NCBI GenBank assembly: GCA_037447655.1
Contig: JBBHKE010002910.1
Span: 1 to 64,000, forward strand
Direction: 5' to 3'
Length of the DNA: 64,000 nt
Origin: Zygnema cylindricum
Taxonomy: Eukaryota > Streptophyta > Zygnematophyceae > Zygnematales > Zygnemataceae
Shown here: in pieces, positions 24,900 through 36,100 of the stretch
Numbering within the stretch: the stretch's first letter is position 1
How the letters are laid out: every line of letters begins with the position of its first letter
Position numbers and translations under genes: made by a program
The notes under the pieces: model-generated
What the model was told of the DNA's origin: nothing
The model's input: only the letters and a program-made list of their open reading frames with translations
The model's database searches: none

Positions 24900-27440
24900 C
24901 TGTTTCACTTCATGAAGTGTAGCATATGTTTATAGAATTGAAATGTACGTTGAAGAAGACATTCGATCACACTGATTCTATCACGATGGAGTATGTACAT
25001 ATTATTTTTTTCTTCAAAGCTAGGTTGGACTAGTACATTCAATAGGATAGGTATATATAAATAGTAACCCATCTCTTCAATCGTGCTATATAAGATTCCG
25101 AAGCCTTGTTTACACCCAATTTTTTTTATGTAAACATAAAAGTTTTAATTTTTTTTTTTCATTTTAAGGTTTATAAATTTATGGGTAAGAAAAATATTTA
25201 ATACCGTTTCTCACCTTTTAAATTCGCCCGCCTTTGCATCGCTCTTCTCATTGCGTGGGTTTTTGAGTTTGATACAATGTTGTGACATAAAAACATGGCT
25301 TGGATTAATTTAAGATGAGACTGATAATCCAACGTCTTGTCATTATTGGAACCATTAGGGAATAAAAATAACTCTTATTTGTAAAGGAATCATTAAAATA
25401 TATTTAAACAAAAAAAAAAATTAGCAAAAAAACGTCAAGTTATTTAAGGTGTTTTAGAGAAAATGATGACACAATTTACATTAAAAGTAGTTTATGACAC
25501 TTACCACGATTTTTTTGATGAAAAGTCAGTACAACCCAACCCGTTTCTTCTTTCAAATATAATAGCTATATAGCTATCTTCGCGACCGAATAAAGATCCC
25601 ATTCTCTGTTTCGTATAAACTCGTAATCTCATCGCGACCATTCTGTATCAATTGCATTTTTAAAAGAAAGTTTTTTAAATAGTCAAATACAGTAAAGACA
25701 TTAAATTTTACACAATAGATAACTTGTTTCAAAGATGTGAAAACGATTAAGCAAACAATACAAGGTTAATTCATTACGTTGTCAAACAATGATTTAGTGA
25801 AAATCACGTCTATTACTTCAATTTTGTTTACATTATTCGTTTTGTCATTAACGTTGAGAAATCTAAACATGTGATAAAGGCAACGCCCAACACTCTCCAC
25901 CTCTATTGAAAACAAATTAATTCTTTTCCCTAGTGTTATATTTTCTAAGGGTTCCAAAATGGGTTAAAATGGTTATCGATCGAGCTAACCTATTTTCGTG
26001 ATCATGTGGTAAAGTCGTACAAGGCTCGAGCCATTTTCTACTCATATCGTTTTATTGTTTCGCGTTATAGTCGTCGCTCAACCCTCTCGATTGCCGATCT
26101 AAGTATTGTTCCAAACATTTTATGTTGGTTTGTCGAATAAGCCCTTTAATTATTGCTTTGGTATCTGGAGTTTTTCTTATATTTTTTATCGGAATCCCTT
26201 ATATGGTGTACTACGTTGTATGACAAAACACAAGCGCTTTCATTATTGCATCTTTAAAAACTTTAAAACTGCAAAAAAAAACAAATATTCAATATTAGTT
26301 TGTATATGTCAAATGCGTCGTACTTTAGGGTTAATTGAACAAACCTAAATAGGACAAAACATAATTAAACCGAAAAAACACAACATGCTCAAAAAAAAGA
26401 TAATGCAAAAAAAATCTATGACAACACTTCTCTTTTATACAATGTTTACCTTTCGTGTTTATCATTGATTCTTTTTTTTTTGTTTTATCAATATATTTTG
26501 CTCTCACACTTCAGCTTTCGTTATCATTTCTTCCCACTTTCTATTTTTACGTGACAATAAAACCATGACTTAATTACCTAATTCCAATGTGCTCGGAAGA
26601 AATCGCTAACTGAGGCTTGATCAAGAATTATTGTATCTAACCACGGTTCTTCTAAATGCGGGTCGTAAACACCCAAAGTCTTTAATCTTTTTTATGTATT
26701 TTGGAAACGATGTAGGGCTAATTGTTTTTTTTTATTCCGCCCACCATTTCTGCATATAGTTTAATGTTATATTCAATTTCGGAACAAATAACTCAAATGA
26801 TGTAATTACTAAGTCAAAAAATTAAAACCGAAACATTTATAATAGTTAACCACTTACACCAATATCATTGCAAATGGAAAAAAAAACTAATATTCATTAA
26901 AAACATTTAAACTATAAGTATAGTATTTCATAATATCTTCCATATTTTTATCCTCTACGTATATTGTCTCAAGGTTCGTTTTCTTACTGTCTTTTTCTGG
27001 CCAACAAATCCTTCTCACCCAGTTACAAATCCTTGTCACCTAGTTTTTTCTGTGTTTGCACAAAAAGATGGTGGTTTAGTTTAGATGCAGTACTCGTACG
27101 TAATATTTCATCATCATCTTTGTGTTCGCCCAAATCATCTTTGTCCTCAACTTTTTCTTTACTCGCTTGATTTACAAGCGTTGTTTTTTGCGTCTTTTTT
27201 TTTTTGACATCGTAATGCCAAAACCAAGATTTTCCTAGTTATTTTTATTGGTTTTTGGGTTCTGTAAATGTTGGACCCGTGCTGCACCAATTCTATCGAC
27301 TCGCTTGGGAGGAGGTCTACTAGGAATGATGCTCATCAAGGGAGCTACAAATGTGTTCTCCATTTTACAAAAAATATTGGAGTATCGGAAATGGTTGTTA
27401 ACTGTCACATATAAACTCAAAATTAAATTTATCAACAAGA
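24900..27440 (-). pseudogene. unidentified gene-like sequence, right-arm copy
   Basis: Reverse-complement counterpart of 19475-22180. Matching segments: 25766-26150 with FSIEVESV and MNNVNKI-like text (left-arm FSMEVESV), about 25555-25650 (NGRDE, counterpart of NGREE), 25070-25110 (VNKASESYIARLKR) and about 26960-27230 (LVNQAS, VEDKDD). More stops are present here than in the left arm, for instance in the best-preserved exon, so this copy looks more decayed. Confidence 0.45.
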
Positions 27441-28660
27441 TTGTAAGGGCTAGTTATAATTGTTATATTACACTAATTATCACAACTAGTTATACTTGTT
27501 GCATTATACTAATTATAGCAGTCATTTCTGCCTGTTATATTAATAGCTATATCTAACTGTTGTATTAAATATATTGTATGAAATATATTACATCTCTTGT
27601 ATGGAATATATTACATCTATGTCTAACTGTTACATTAAATGTATTATAACAACTAGTTATAATTGTTATATAAGAATAAGTATAACAGCTATTTGTAGCT
27701 GGTGTGCTATATATGCTACAACAGGTAGTTATGACTGCTATATTAAATTAATTATAATAATTATATCTAACATACATATAATATATATTATAGCAACCAG
27801 TAATAAGTGTTATATTATATTTATTTTAGCAATTTTATCTAACTGTTGTATTATACATATTGTAAGGGCTAGTTATAACTGTTATACTATACTAATTATA
27901 ACAACTAGTTATATTGTTGTATTATACTAATTATATGGTCATTCTAACTGTTATATTAAGTATTTTGCAACTGTTCGCTCTTTATTAAATATCTTGTATT
28001 ATATATAACACCTATGTCCAATTGTTATGTTTATTATATTATAATGCTTCAACTGTTATATTAAATATTATAATAACTAGTTATCATTGTTATATAAGAA
28101 TTATTATAACAGTTATTTGTAGTCGGTGTACTATATATACTATAACGGTAGTTATGACTGCAATATTAAATAAATAATAATAATAGAAGTACATATAATA
28201 GAAGTACTATTCGATATGTTATATGAATTGTTGTCATTATATACATTATATATATGATAATTATTATTATTACATATATTTTGTACATTATAACAATTTT
28301 TATTATATAAATTATATATCTTACATATATTATATATATTACATCTATTGCTATGTATATTATATGTATATGTAACTTTTATTACGGTGCATATTACATA
28401 TACTATAACTAAACTGTTTTTTATATATATTTTCCTACTGAATTATTGTTACATATATTACATATATTATTGTTGTTGCTATATATAATATAGCTATTAT
28501 TGTTATATATATTATATATTATTGTTGTTGCTGTAATATATATATTATATATATTATAAATGTTATAAATGTTATAAACACATGTTGTAAATATTATTAT
28601 ACGTATTATAGATATTAACTATACTGTTTGTATATATATTATGCATTTAATATATCATTT
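27430..28660. repeat. AT-rich minisatellite, right arm
   Basis: Units such as CTAGTTATAATTGTTATA, the reverse complement of the left-arm array. The distal part (28240-28660) degenerates into ATATTATATAT-type sequence. Confidence 0.9.
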
Positions 28661-28739
28661 TATTAGATATAAGATATATCTTGAGCATATATTACAAATA
28701 TTATGATTATTATTATTTTCTTTATTGCTATTGGTATTG

Positions 28740-29480
28740 TGGAAGGGAGGGGAAAGGGAGAGGGAGGGGAATAAAGGGGAATACATAGGAGGAGAGTGAA
28801 GGAGAGAGGGACAAGGAGAGCAAATGTTTGAAGATCACTAGACGATAGAAACAGAGTGCGGGGATACTTTAGATGAACTTGCATTAACCGTGGCGGAAGG
28901 CACATGGCTTGTACGATGTGTAAGCCTTGCGGAAATGTTTTTTTTTTCTTTTTCACGTGTACTAATGATACACGCTCAGTGTGTGGCTAGTGTCCTCGAG
29001 AAAACACTGAGGGAGAGAGGAAGGAGAGAGAGAGGAAGAGAGAAGAAAGAGAGAGAGAGGAGAGAGGGAGAGAAAGAGAGGGGGAGAGAGGGGAGAGAGA
29101 GAGGAGGAACAGTGTAAGAAGGGCACAACCATACAAAAGAGGGGAGACACAATGTGTGGAGGATAGAAACACCCACCGAGAGGGAAGACTTCGAGCAACC
29201 ACAAACAGGAAGAAGGCGAGAATGACAGAATGACAGGGCGACTGGGAAAAATAAAAAAAATTGGAAGACATAGATAAAAAAAAAAGGTTTTTAGGGTTAA
29301 AACAAAAGACATTAAAGTTGTTTCAAATGTAAAAGTTCAAAACGGAATGAGTCGACATAACGCTTCTTCACGCTTCAATAGACAGATTTATTGTTGGATA
29401 AAATAATTTTAAAAGAGGGAGGAGGGAGAAAAGAAGGGAGAGAGAGAGAGAGAAAGAGAGAAAGAAAACGAGAGAAAAAT
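28740..29480. repeat. GA-rich low-complexity sequence
   Basis: Purine-rich microsatellite segments (28740-28830, 29005-29110, 29415-29480) separated by unidentified sequence. The stretch around 29270-29340 is loosely repeated around 29625-29730. No gene was recognised. Confidence 0.7.
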
Positions 29481-29744
29481 TTACTTACAATTTAAGAAGG
29501 GGCGTCTCCACCACGAAGAAGGGAGAACAAATGGTAAAAAGGGACCGGAACAAGGAACCAAAGCGGAGAAAGAAAAGGAAGAGGAGGAAAAAAAATAGGC
29601 AGGTGGAAAAAAGCAGCAAATGGGAAGACATGGATCAAAAAACGATTTTTCAATCGTTGAAACAATTTATTCTACTTTTTAGATTAAACGAACTACTAAA
29701 CCGTGTAATAATTTCAAATTTAAAATTTTGAAAAAAGATACTGG

Positions 29745-29959
29745 CAGAAGAATGTTTCGTGCTGCGTTTCTTTTCGTAAACGGAACGGTTTTGTTTTTAA
29801 TAGTGTAGCGTTGCGTTCGCAGTTGGCGATGCGCCTCGCGGTGCGAGCCGTCGTTACTCGAAAAGCGAAAACGGGGGCGACGTGGATCCCTCACAATGCG
29901 CGCGAAATCAAACCTCGCTGGTTCACAGAGCGCGAAAAACGCAAGATTAAGTACAGAAC
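29745..29959 (-). repeat. right outer inverted repeat of the palindrome, GC-rich
   Basis: Reverse complement of 17331-17515, sharing GGGATCCACGTCGCCCCC and ACGACGGCTCGCACCGCGAG with little change. Confidence 0.85.
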
Positions 29960-30162
29960 GTGTAGGGCATAGTTCAAAAGTAGGTGAAAGTAGCCCATAC
30001 AATATGCCTATTGTATGCAAAAAATACAATATGACCTTATGACCCATATTGTATTCGGACCTATTCGGACCAATTAAAACATTCGGACCAAAAAAACTTT
30101 TACACCGTCAGATTCGAACGATCGGACGCTCGCTGATCAAAGTAGCGATCTAAGAAGATCAC

Positions 30163-30390
30163 ATGGTGTATCGCTATTAGCCTATTACAGTTAATAATTT
30201 TTTCGACATTCAAAACATCTTTTCTCCGTACACACCTGTCCGAGTTTCAATTTGAGACCGCCAATCGGCACCTGAGAATTTCAACCTTTCAATCGCCACC
30301 GTCAGATCCACAATCCGAGAAGTGTGTACGGAGAAAAGATGTATTATGTGGCAAAATAAACATTAACACCAATAGCGATTCGCGGTGTAC
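30163..30390. mobile_element. hairpin MITE copy C
   Basis: Member of the 218-bp family, starting GGTGTATCGCTATTAG and ending AATAGCGATTCGCGGTGTAC, with the internal pair TTTTCTCCGTACACAC and GTGTGTACGGAGAAAA. It lies about 140 bp upstream of the JMJD4 start codon, within the likely promoter. Confidence 0.85.
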
Positions 30391-30532
30391 TGACTGTATT
30401 GTGTATTGAATATCAAAAATAAAGAAAAAGCCCTAACCTTAAAAAAAAATATCAAGAAGACCCTAAAACTAAGAAATAACCAATCCTGCATATGAATAAC
30501 CCTAGAAATTACGAAAGCACATAATAATAAAA

Positions 30533-33068
30533 ATGCCGAATTGTCCTCGAAAGTTTAGAGACGGCCTAGGAGGCACTAGACTTCGTATTGTAGGTGAAGT
30601 GCCACGTGTCAATGGGAAAACTCTTCCATACAAAGACTTTTGGATGAGTTATATGGCAGCAAACCAGCCGGTAGTGCTAACCGGATTAATGGACACGTGG
30701 CAGTCTACAAAAGACTGGAGAATGGCGAATGGGGAGCCAAATTTGAGCTTCATAAAAGACAAATTTGGAGATTCACACGTGCAAGTGAGTTCCAAAGGTT
30801 GATGTAAGATTCTTGTGTCTTTAATTATTCAAATTAAAGGAAATTTATAAAAGATTGTTTCAATATTTTGCTAGTTAACTGCACTTATGAAGTTTAAGTT
30901 TGTAAACTTTTGGAAATAGTGCATTTAATTGGTTAAGACATCGAGCTGATTACCGTGTATCGCTATTAGTGTTAATAATTTTTTCACCGCTTAAAACATC
31001 TTTTCTCCGTACACACCTCTCCGATTTTCAATTTGAGACCGCCAAACAGAAGCTGAGAATGTTACCTTTCAATCGCAACCGTCATATCCACAATCGGACA
31101 AGTGTGTACGGAGAAAAAATATTTTAAGAGACGAAAAAAACATTAACACTCATAGCGATTCACGGTGAAGTATTGGACAGATTTGCATGTAACATTTGAA
31201 TGTAGATACATATAATTGAAAACCGTAGGTCAAAAAACATGGGAGTCAAAATAAACATATAGAGCTAGTTCGTTTATTAGATATTGAGCATTGCGCATTT
31301 GAGACTGGACCTTTGGGCATCGGCTTCTGGTTTTATTTCTAGTGGTTAACAACATTTTACTATGACGATCCTTAAACATCACTAGAACATTTGACATTAA
31401 ACATTTGACATTAGGCATGTGACATTGGAAATTTGACATTCGACATTGCACAATTGACATTTGTACATTTGACACTAGGCATTTGACATTGGACATTTTA
31501 CGTTGGACATTTGACATTTGACATTGTACATTTGGCATTGACATTGACATTTCACATCCGACATTGACATCGTGCATTTGACATTAGGCATGGGACACAA
31601 GACATCTGAAATTACGAACCGACATAGCACACTTTGACCTTGTGACATTTTGGCATGTGACATTTGACATCTGGCGATGAACTTGAAACATTGGTCACAA
31701 ACAATAATATTTGAATTAGATCACAAGAGAGCTATTTGTTTGCCTGTGTGGAGGCATTTGATTTCATCTCTAGATTTCTTCTTGGGAGACTGGAGGATGG
31801 GGACCTATCCTACCTATTTTGGTGACCCAACACACTAATATAGATGTTTGATGGGATATTCACATTTGTTTGCCTCTTCTAATTTCAATTTTCCATTTTC
31901 AATTTCCAATTTTTTATCTTAAATAACGTGTCGGAGCCAAGCGAGAGTTCCCAGGCAACGATATTGTCCCTCTCGTTTTTCAGTTCTCAAGATAGAAAGA
32001 TTTCATTCATTTAATCATGTTAGATTTGTTGTGTTAGGAGAATGTTCATCCCCTCTATCTTGTCTTTTTAAGGTTGTTGTCGTCATATATTTCTCCGCTT
32101 CTCGGAAATGTATAAATTACCACTTGAAATTATTGTATGCAGTTTAGTTAAGTCCCGAGCTGGTTGTTTTAATTTCATGAAGACAATGGTCATGTTATTT
32201 GTTGATTGTTTTTTCTTTTGTTTTCTGATATTATATAGTTATCGTTAGTTTCATGTTTATCTTTTCCATTTTACGCTGACTTAAGGTAATTGAAATGGTG
32301 GATTTAAAACAATTTTTGAGAGATCGAATCTATATTTTTTTACTCAAAATGTGCAACCGACGTTGTTTTCACTTTTGAACAATTTTTAAAATGTGATGAT
32401 TTGTTTAAACTCATCAATGCATTCTCTCTATTTCACTCCCCCCTCCCCTCTCTCTCTCTCTCCCTCTCTCTCTCTCCCTCCCTCCCTCCCTCCCTCCCTC
32501 TCTCTCTGTGTGTGTCTCATCAGGTTGCCGAATGCTCCCAAAGGGACTCAACGGACCAGCTGCGTGTTTCCATGTCTGTTTCTCAGTTTATAGAATACTG
32601 GGAGAAAGAGAGGGAGGAGAGGGAGAGGGTGAGGGAGCAGGAGGGGATGGAGGTGGATGGAGAGGAGGACGAATTGTACTATCTGAAAGACTGGCATTTT
32701 GTTAAGGTGGGTTATCTATTCTTGAATTTAAACCCCTTTTATGTGTTTTTCTTCTGTTTACTTTTTTGTGAAGGTTGTTTGGTTTTTTTTTTTTGGTCTT
32801 ATGTGATATTTTTTGTTTAAATGACAAGCTGTTTTAGTACATTTCTGACTTTTTCTACTCTCTCACGACCTCTCTCTCCTCTCACCTCCTCGCAGTATAC
32901 CTTCCCCTCTCATCTCCTCTCCGCCCTTTCTTTCCTTAACGTGTTGTTCCCCTCCTCCTCTCCCCTCTTCCTTCCTCCTTTCTTCCTCCTTTCTCCCTCC
33001 TCGTTCCTCCCTCTTCCCTTCTACTTTTTCCTTTTCTCTCCGCTGTTCATTTTGACCTTTCCTAACCC

Positions 33069-33144
<76 letters not shown>

Positions 33145-36100
33145 CAGGAATATCCCCAATACACTGCCTATACTACTCCCCTATTCTTCTCTCAAGATTG
33201 GCTTAATGATTATTTTGACCCTCCCTCCCCAGAGGAGAGAGGAGAGGGTCCAGAGGGAGAGGAAGAGAGCCCAGAAAAGGAGAGAGGGGGAAAAAGCCCG
33301 GAGGAGGGCGTGAGAGAGAGCCCAAAAATGAGGGAGGGAGAGAGCCTGGAGGAGGGAGGGAGACCAGACAAGGGGAGAGAGGGGGAGATCCCAGAGATGG
33401 AGAGAGAGGAAGAGAACGATGGCAAGGGAAGAGGAGAGAACCTAGCGAAGGAGAGAGAGGGAGAGAATCGAGAGGGGGGAAAGGGAGAGAGCTTAAAGTT
33501 CCAGTCCGTGGAATGTTCAGATTATCGTTTTGTCTACATGGGACCCAAAGGTACCGCAAAACCCTGAAAAACCTTAAAACCCTGAACCCTAAAAAAGCCT
33601 AAAAGCCCTATAAAACCCTAAAAACCTTAAAACCCTAAATATCCTAGGAACCTTAAAACCGTAAAAAATCCTAAAACCCTCAAAAACTATAAAAACCCTA
33701 AAAAACCCGTAAACGCCTAAAAGCCCTAAAAACCTTAAAACCCTAAAAACTCTCAAAACCTTAGAGCTTTAGAAAACCCTAAATAACCTTAGGAACCTCT
33801 AGAAACCCCTAAAAACTTTGATAAAACCCCCAAATTCCCGAAAACCCATAAAAAGGTGCAAGAAATCCTAAAACCCCTTATTGTATTCATACTTTAAAAT
33901 ACCCTAGAATGAAGTCCCTTTAAAAAATAAAATCTAAAAAAGAACCCGTTTATACCCCATTTATACCCCTTTTTTTCACTCTCTATGTTGCCCATGTTTA
34001 TCCCATGTGTACCCCATTTACACCCTAATTGCATACCACTTATAATTCATTTATACTCCATTTTTACACCTTAAATTAAACCCGTGGTTTCCTTATTTCT
34101 ACCCCATTTATACCCCATAATATTCACCCTATTTTTACACCTAATTTAACCCCATTTATGCATCATGTTTACACCCTGTTTTTACCCCACTTATACCCTA
34201 TTTTTACCCCGTTTATATTCCAGTTATACCCCATTCACACCCCAATAATCCCATTTCATTCCCTATTTATACCCCATTTGTACACCATTTTACACCCATT
34301 TTATACCCCATCTTACACCCCATTTACAGCCCATTTACAGCCCATTTTATACACCATTTACAGCCCATTTATAGCCCATTTATAGCCCATTCATAGCCCA
34401 TCTTATACCCCATTGATATCCCATTTATACCCCATTTGTACCCCAATTTAGGTAGCTGGACCCCCCTTCATAGTGACGTCCTGCGGTCCTTTAGCTGGTC
34501 CTCCAACGTCTGCGGCCGCAAGCGGTGGCTCTTGGCTTCGCCGGAACAGACGGAGAAACTCAGGCACAGGTGCGTTGACCAACGTTGACCAGAGTTGACC
34601 AGAACTGCTTTGACCGGCGTTGACTTTTGCTTGTGGTAACAAAAGATGGCTTTTTGCCTCGCCGAAAGAGACTGAAAACCTGAGGCACAGGTGACCGTCG
34701 TTGACCACGGTTGACCACCGTTAACCGCCGTTGACTTTAGCTGACGAATTTTGACTTTGGTTTGCCTCGTCAGTTTACACGGGTCTTCTGGCCTCGCTGG
34801 AATAGACTCAGGCACAGCTGATCAATGTAAACCAGCGTTGACCAGCATTGACCAGCGCTGAGTTGAGTTGACTAACGTTGACTTTTGACTTGCCTCATCG
34901 GTTTATACGGGTGTGTGATGAATGGATGTTAAATGAGAATCTGGGGCACAGGTGACCTGCGTTGACCAGAGTTGACTTTTGTTTGCTTCTTATAGGTTTA
35001 CATGGACGCATGCATATTGAGGGACTTGACTTGACTTAACTTGACTTGGCTTGACTCAAGTTGAGTTGAGTTGAGTTGAGTTAAGTTGAATTGAAATGAG
35101 TTGATTCGATTTAATTTAAGTTGACTTGAGTTGAGTTGAGTTTAGTTCAATTGTCTTCAATTGAGTGGAGTCGGGTTGAGGTCGTGGGAGACTTGACTCG
35201 AGTTGACTTGTCTTGACTCGACTTGATTTGACTTGACTAAGTCAAGTCGTCTTTACTCCACTGCCTGGTATTGATTCCATTTGGAATAAAGTGTAATGGT
35301 CTTTGAATGTTCAAATGATTCTTCGTACTAATCTATGGTTATGGTGATGACTTTTGTGGGGGTATAAAGGGGTGAGTATTTCCTAATGGGTGTCTCCTAT
35401 GAGATATATAAGGGTGCACTTATGGTGGATTCGGTTTTCGTAATTTCCTAATAGCTGTTATTTTATGGGGTTGTAAATGGGTGCAGATATTCTCGCAGAA
35501 TAGTTTACGACATAGAGTCAGATGTTCCGTTATCGCAATTTCCGCAATTTCAAGAGGTAAAAATCCACACTTATCGCGGAATGTGGAGATGTCGCGTTTC
35601 TTATTTTCTTTTTCTTTTTCTTTTTCTTTTTTCTTTTTTGACTTTTCGAGATCCGTTCCGTTATCTCAATTTCGGCAATTAGGAACAGATGTATGAACTG
35701 TGAAATAGAGTAGGCTCGACGAAGGTGCATAGCACAAAACAAAGTAGCAAATTATTAGTGCTGCTTTTGTAGATGAGACGAAGGTGTGAAAGTGAAGCAC
35801 TTTGGTAAAGACAAAGTTTAACCGCTCCCATCCTACCTTTGGTGAAGCCTTTGTACCGAAGTTATGACGAAGGTATAACGAAGGTGTGAGGAGGGTGTGA
35901 CGAAGGTATGACAAAGGAATACCGGGCTACGGCCAGCTTCTATGCGAATCACAAAAGTGCTTCTTCTTCACCGTCGGGGCACTGGGTCCAGTGTCCACGC
36001 TATTTTCACCACCAAAATGGTGTGTAGCTGTTGAGAGATATTACTGCGCACCATTTGGCTCGGCCAATGGGAGGCACTTTGGCGGAAACAAAGGGAGGTT

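Larger units (their letters stand above)
17331..29960. mobile_element. 12.6-kb palindromic (foldback-like) element
   Basis: The sequence is an interrupted inverted repeat centred near 23540. Pairs seen by eye: outer GC-rich ends 17331-17515 and 29745-29959; minisatellites 17520-19475 and 27430-28660 in opposite orientation; 19475-22180 and 24900-27430; 22670-23290 and about 23850-24480. The arms are clearly diverged, with many substitutions and indels, so this is not a simple assembly fold-back. Long inverted arms with subterminal tandem repeats resemble Foldback or Galileo elements, but no transposase was recognised. An ancient inverted segmental duplication is the alternative. The right arm has an extra GA-rich stretch (about 28740-29680). 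Confidence 0.7.

Noticed and set aside
17331-29960. Assembly fold-back artefact
   Set aside because: The arms differ by substitutions, indels and an extra GA-rich block, which a chimeric read would not show.
31230-31663. Minus-strand frames with Met-Ser-Asn-Val repeats
   Set aside because: Minisatellite artefact in an intron; the same happens at 61997-62426.
34448-34815. Minus-strand open frames opposite JMJD4 exon 4
   Set aside because: They are the antisense shadow of the GC-rich exon and its duplicated copies.
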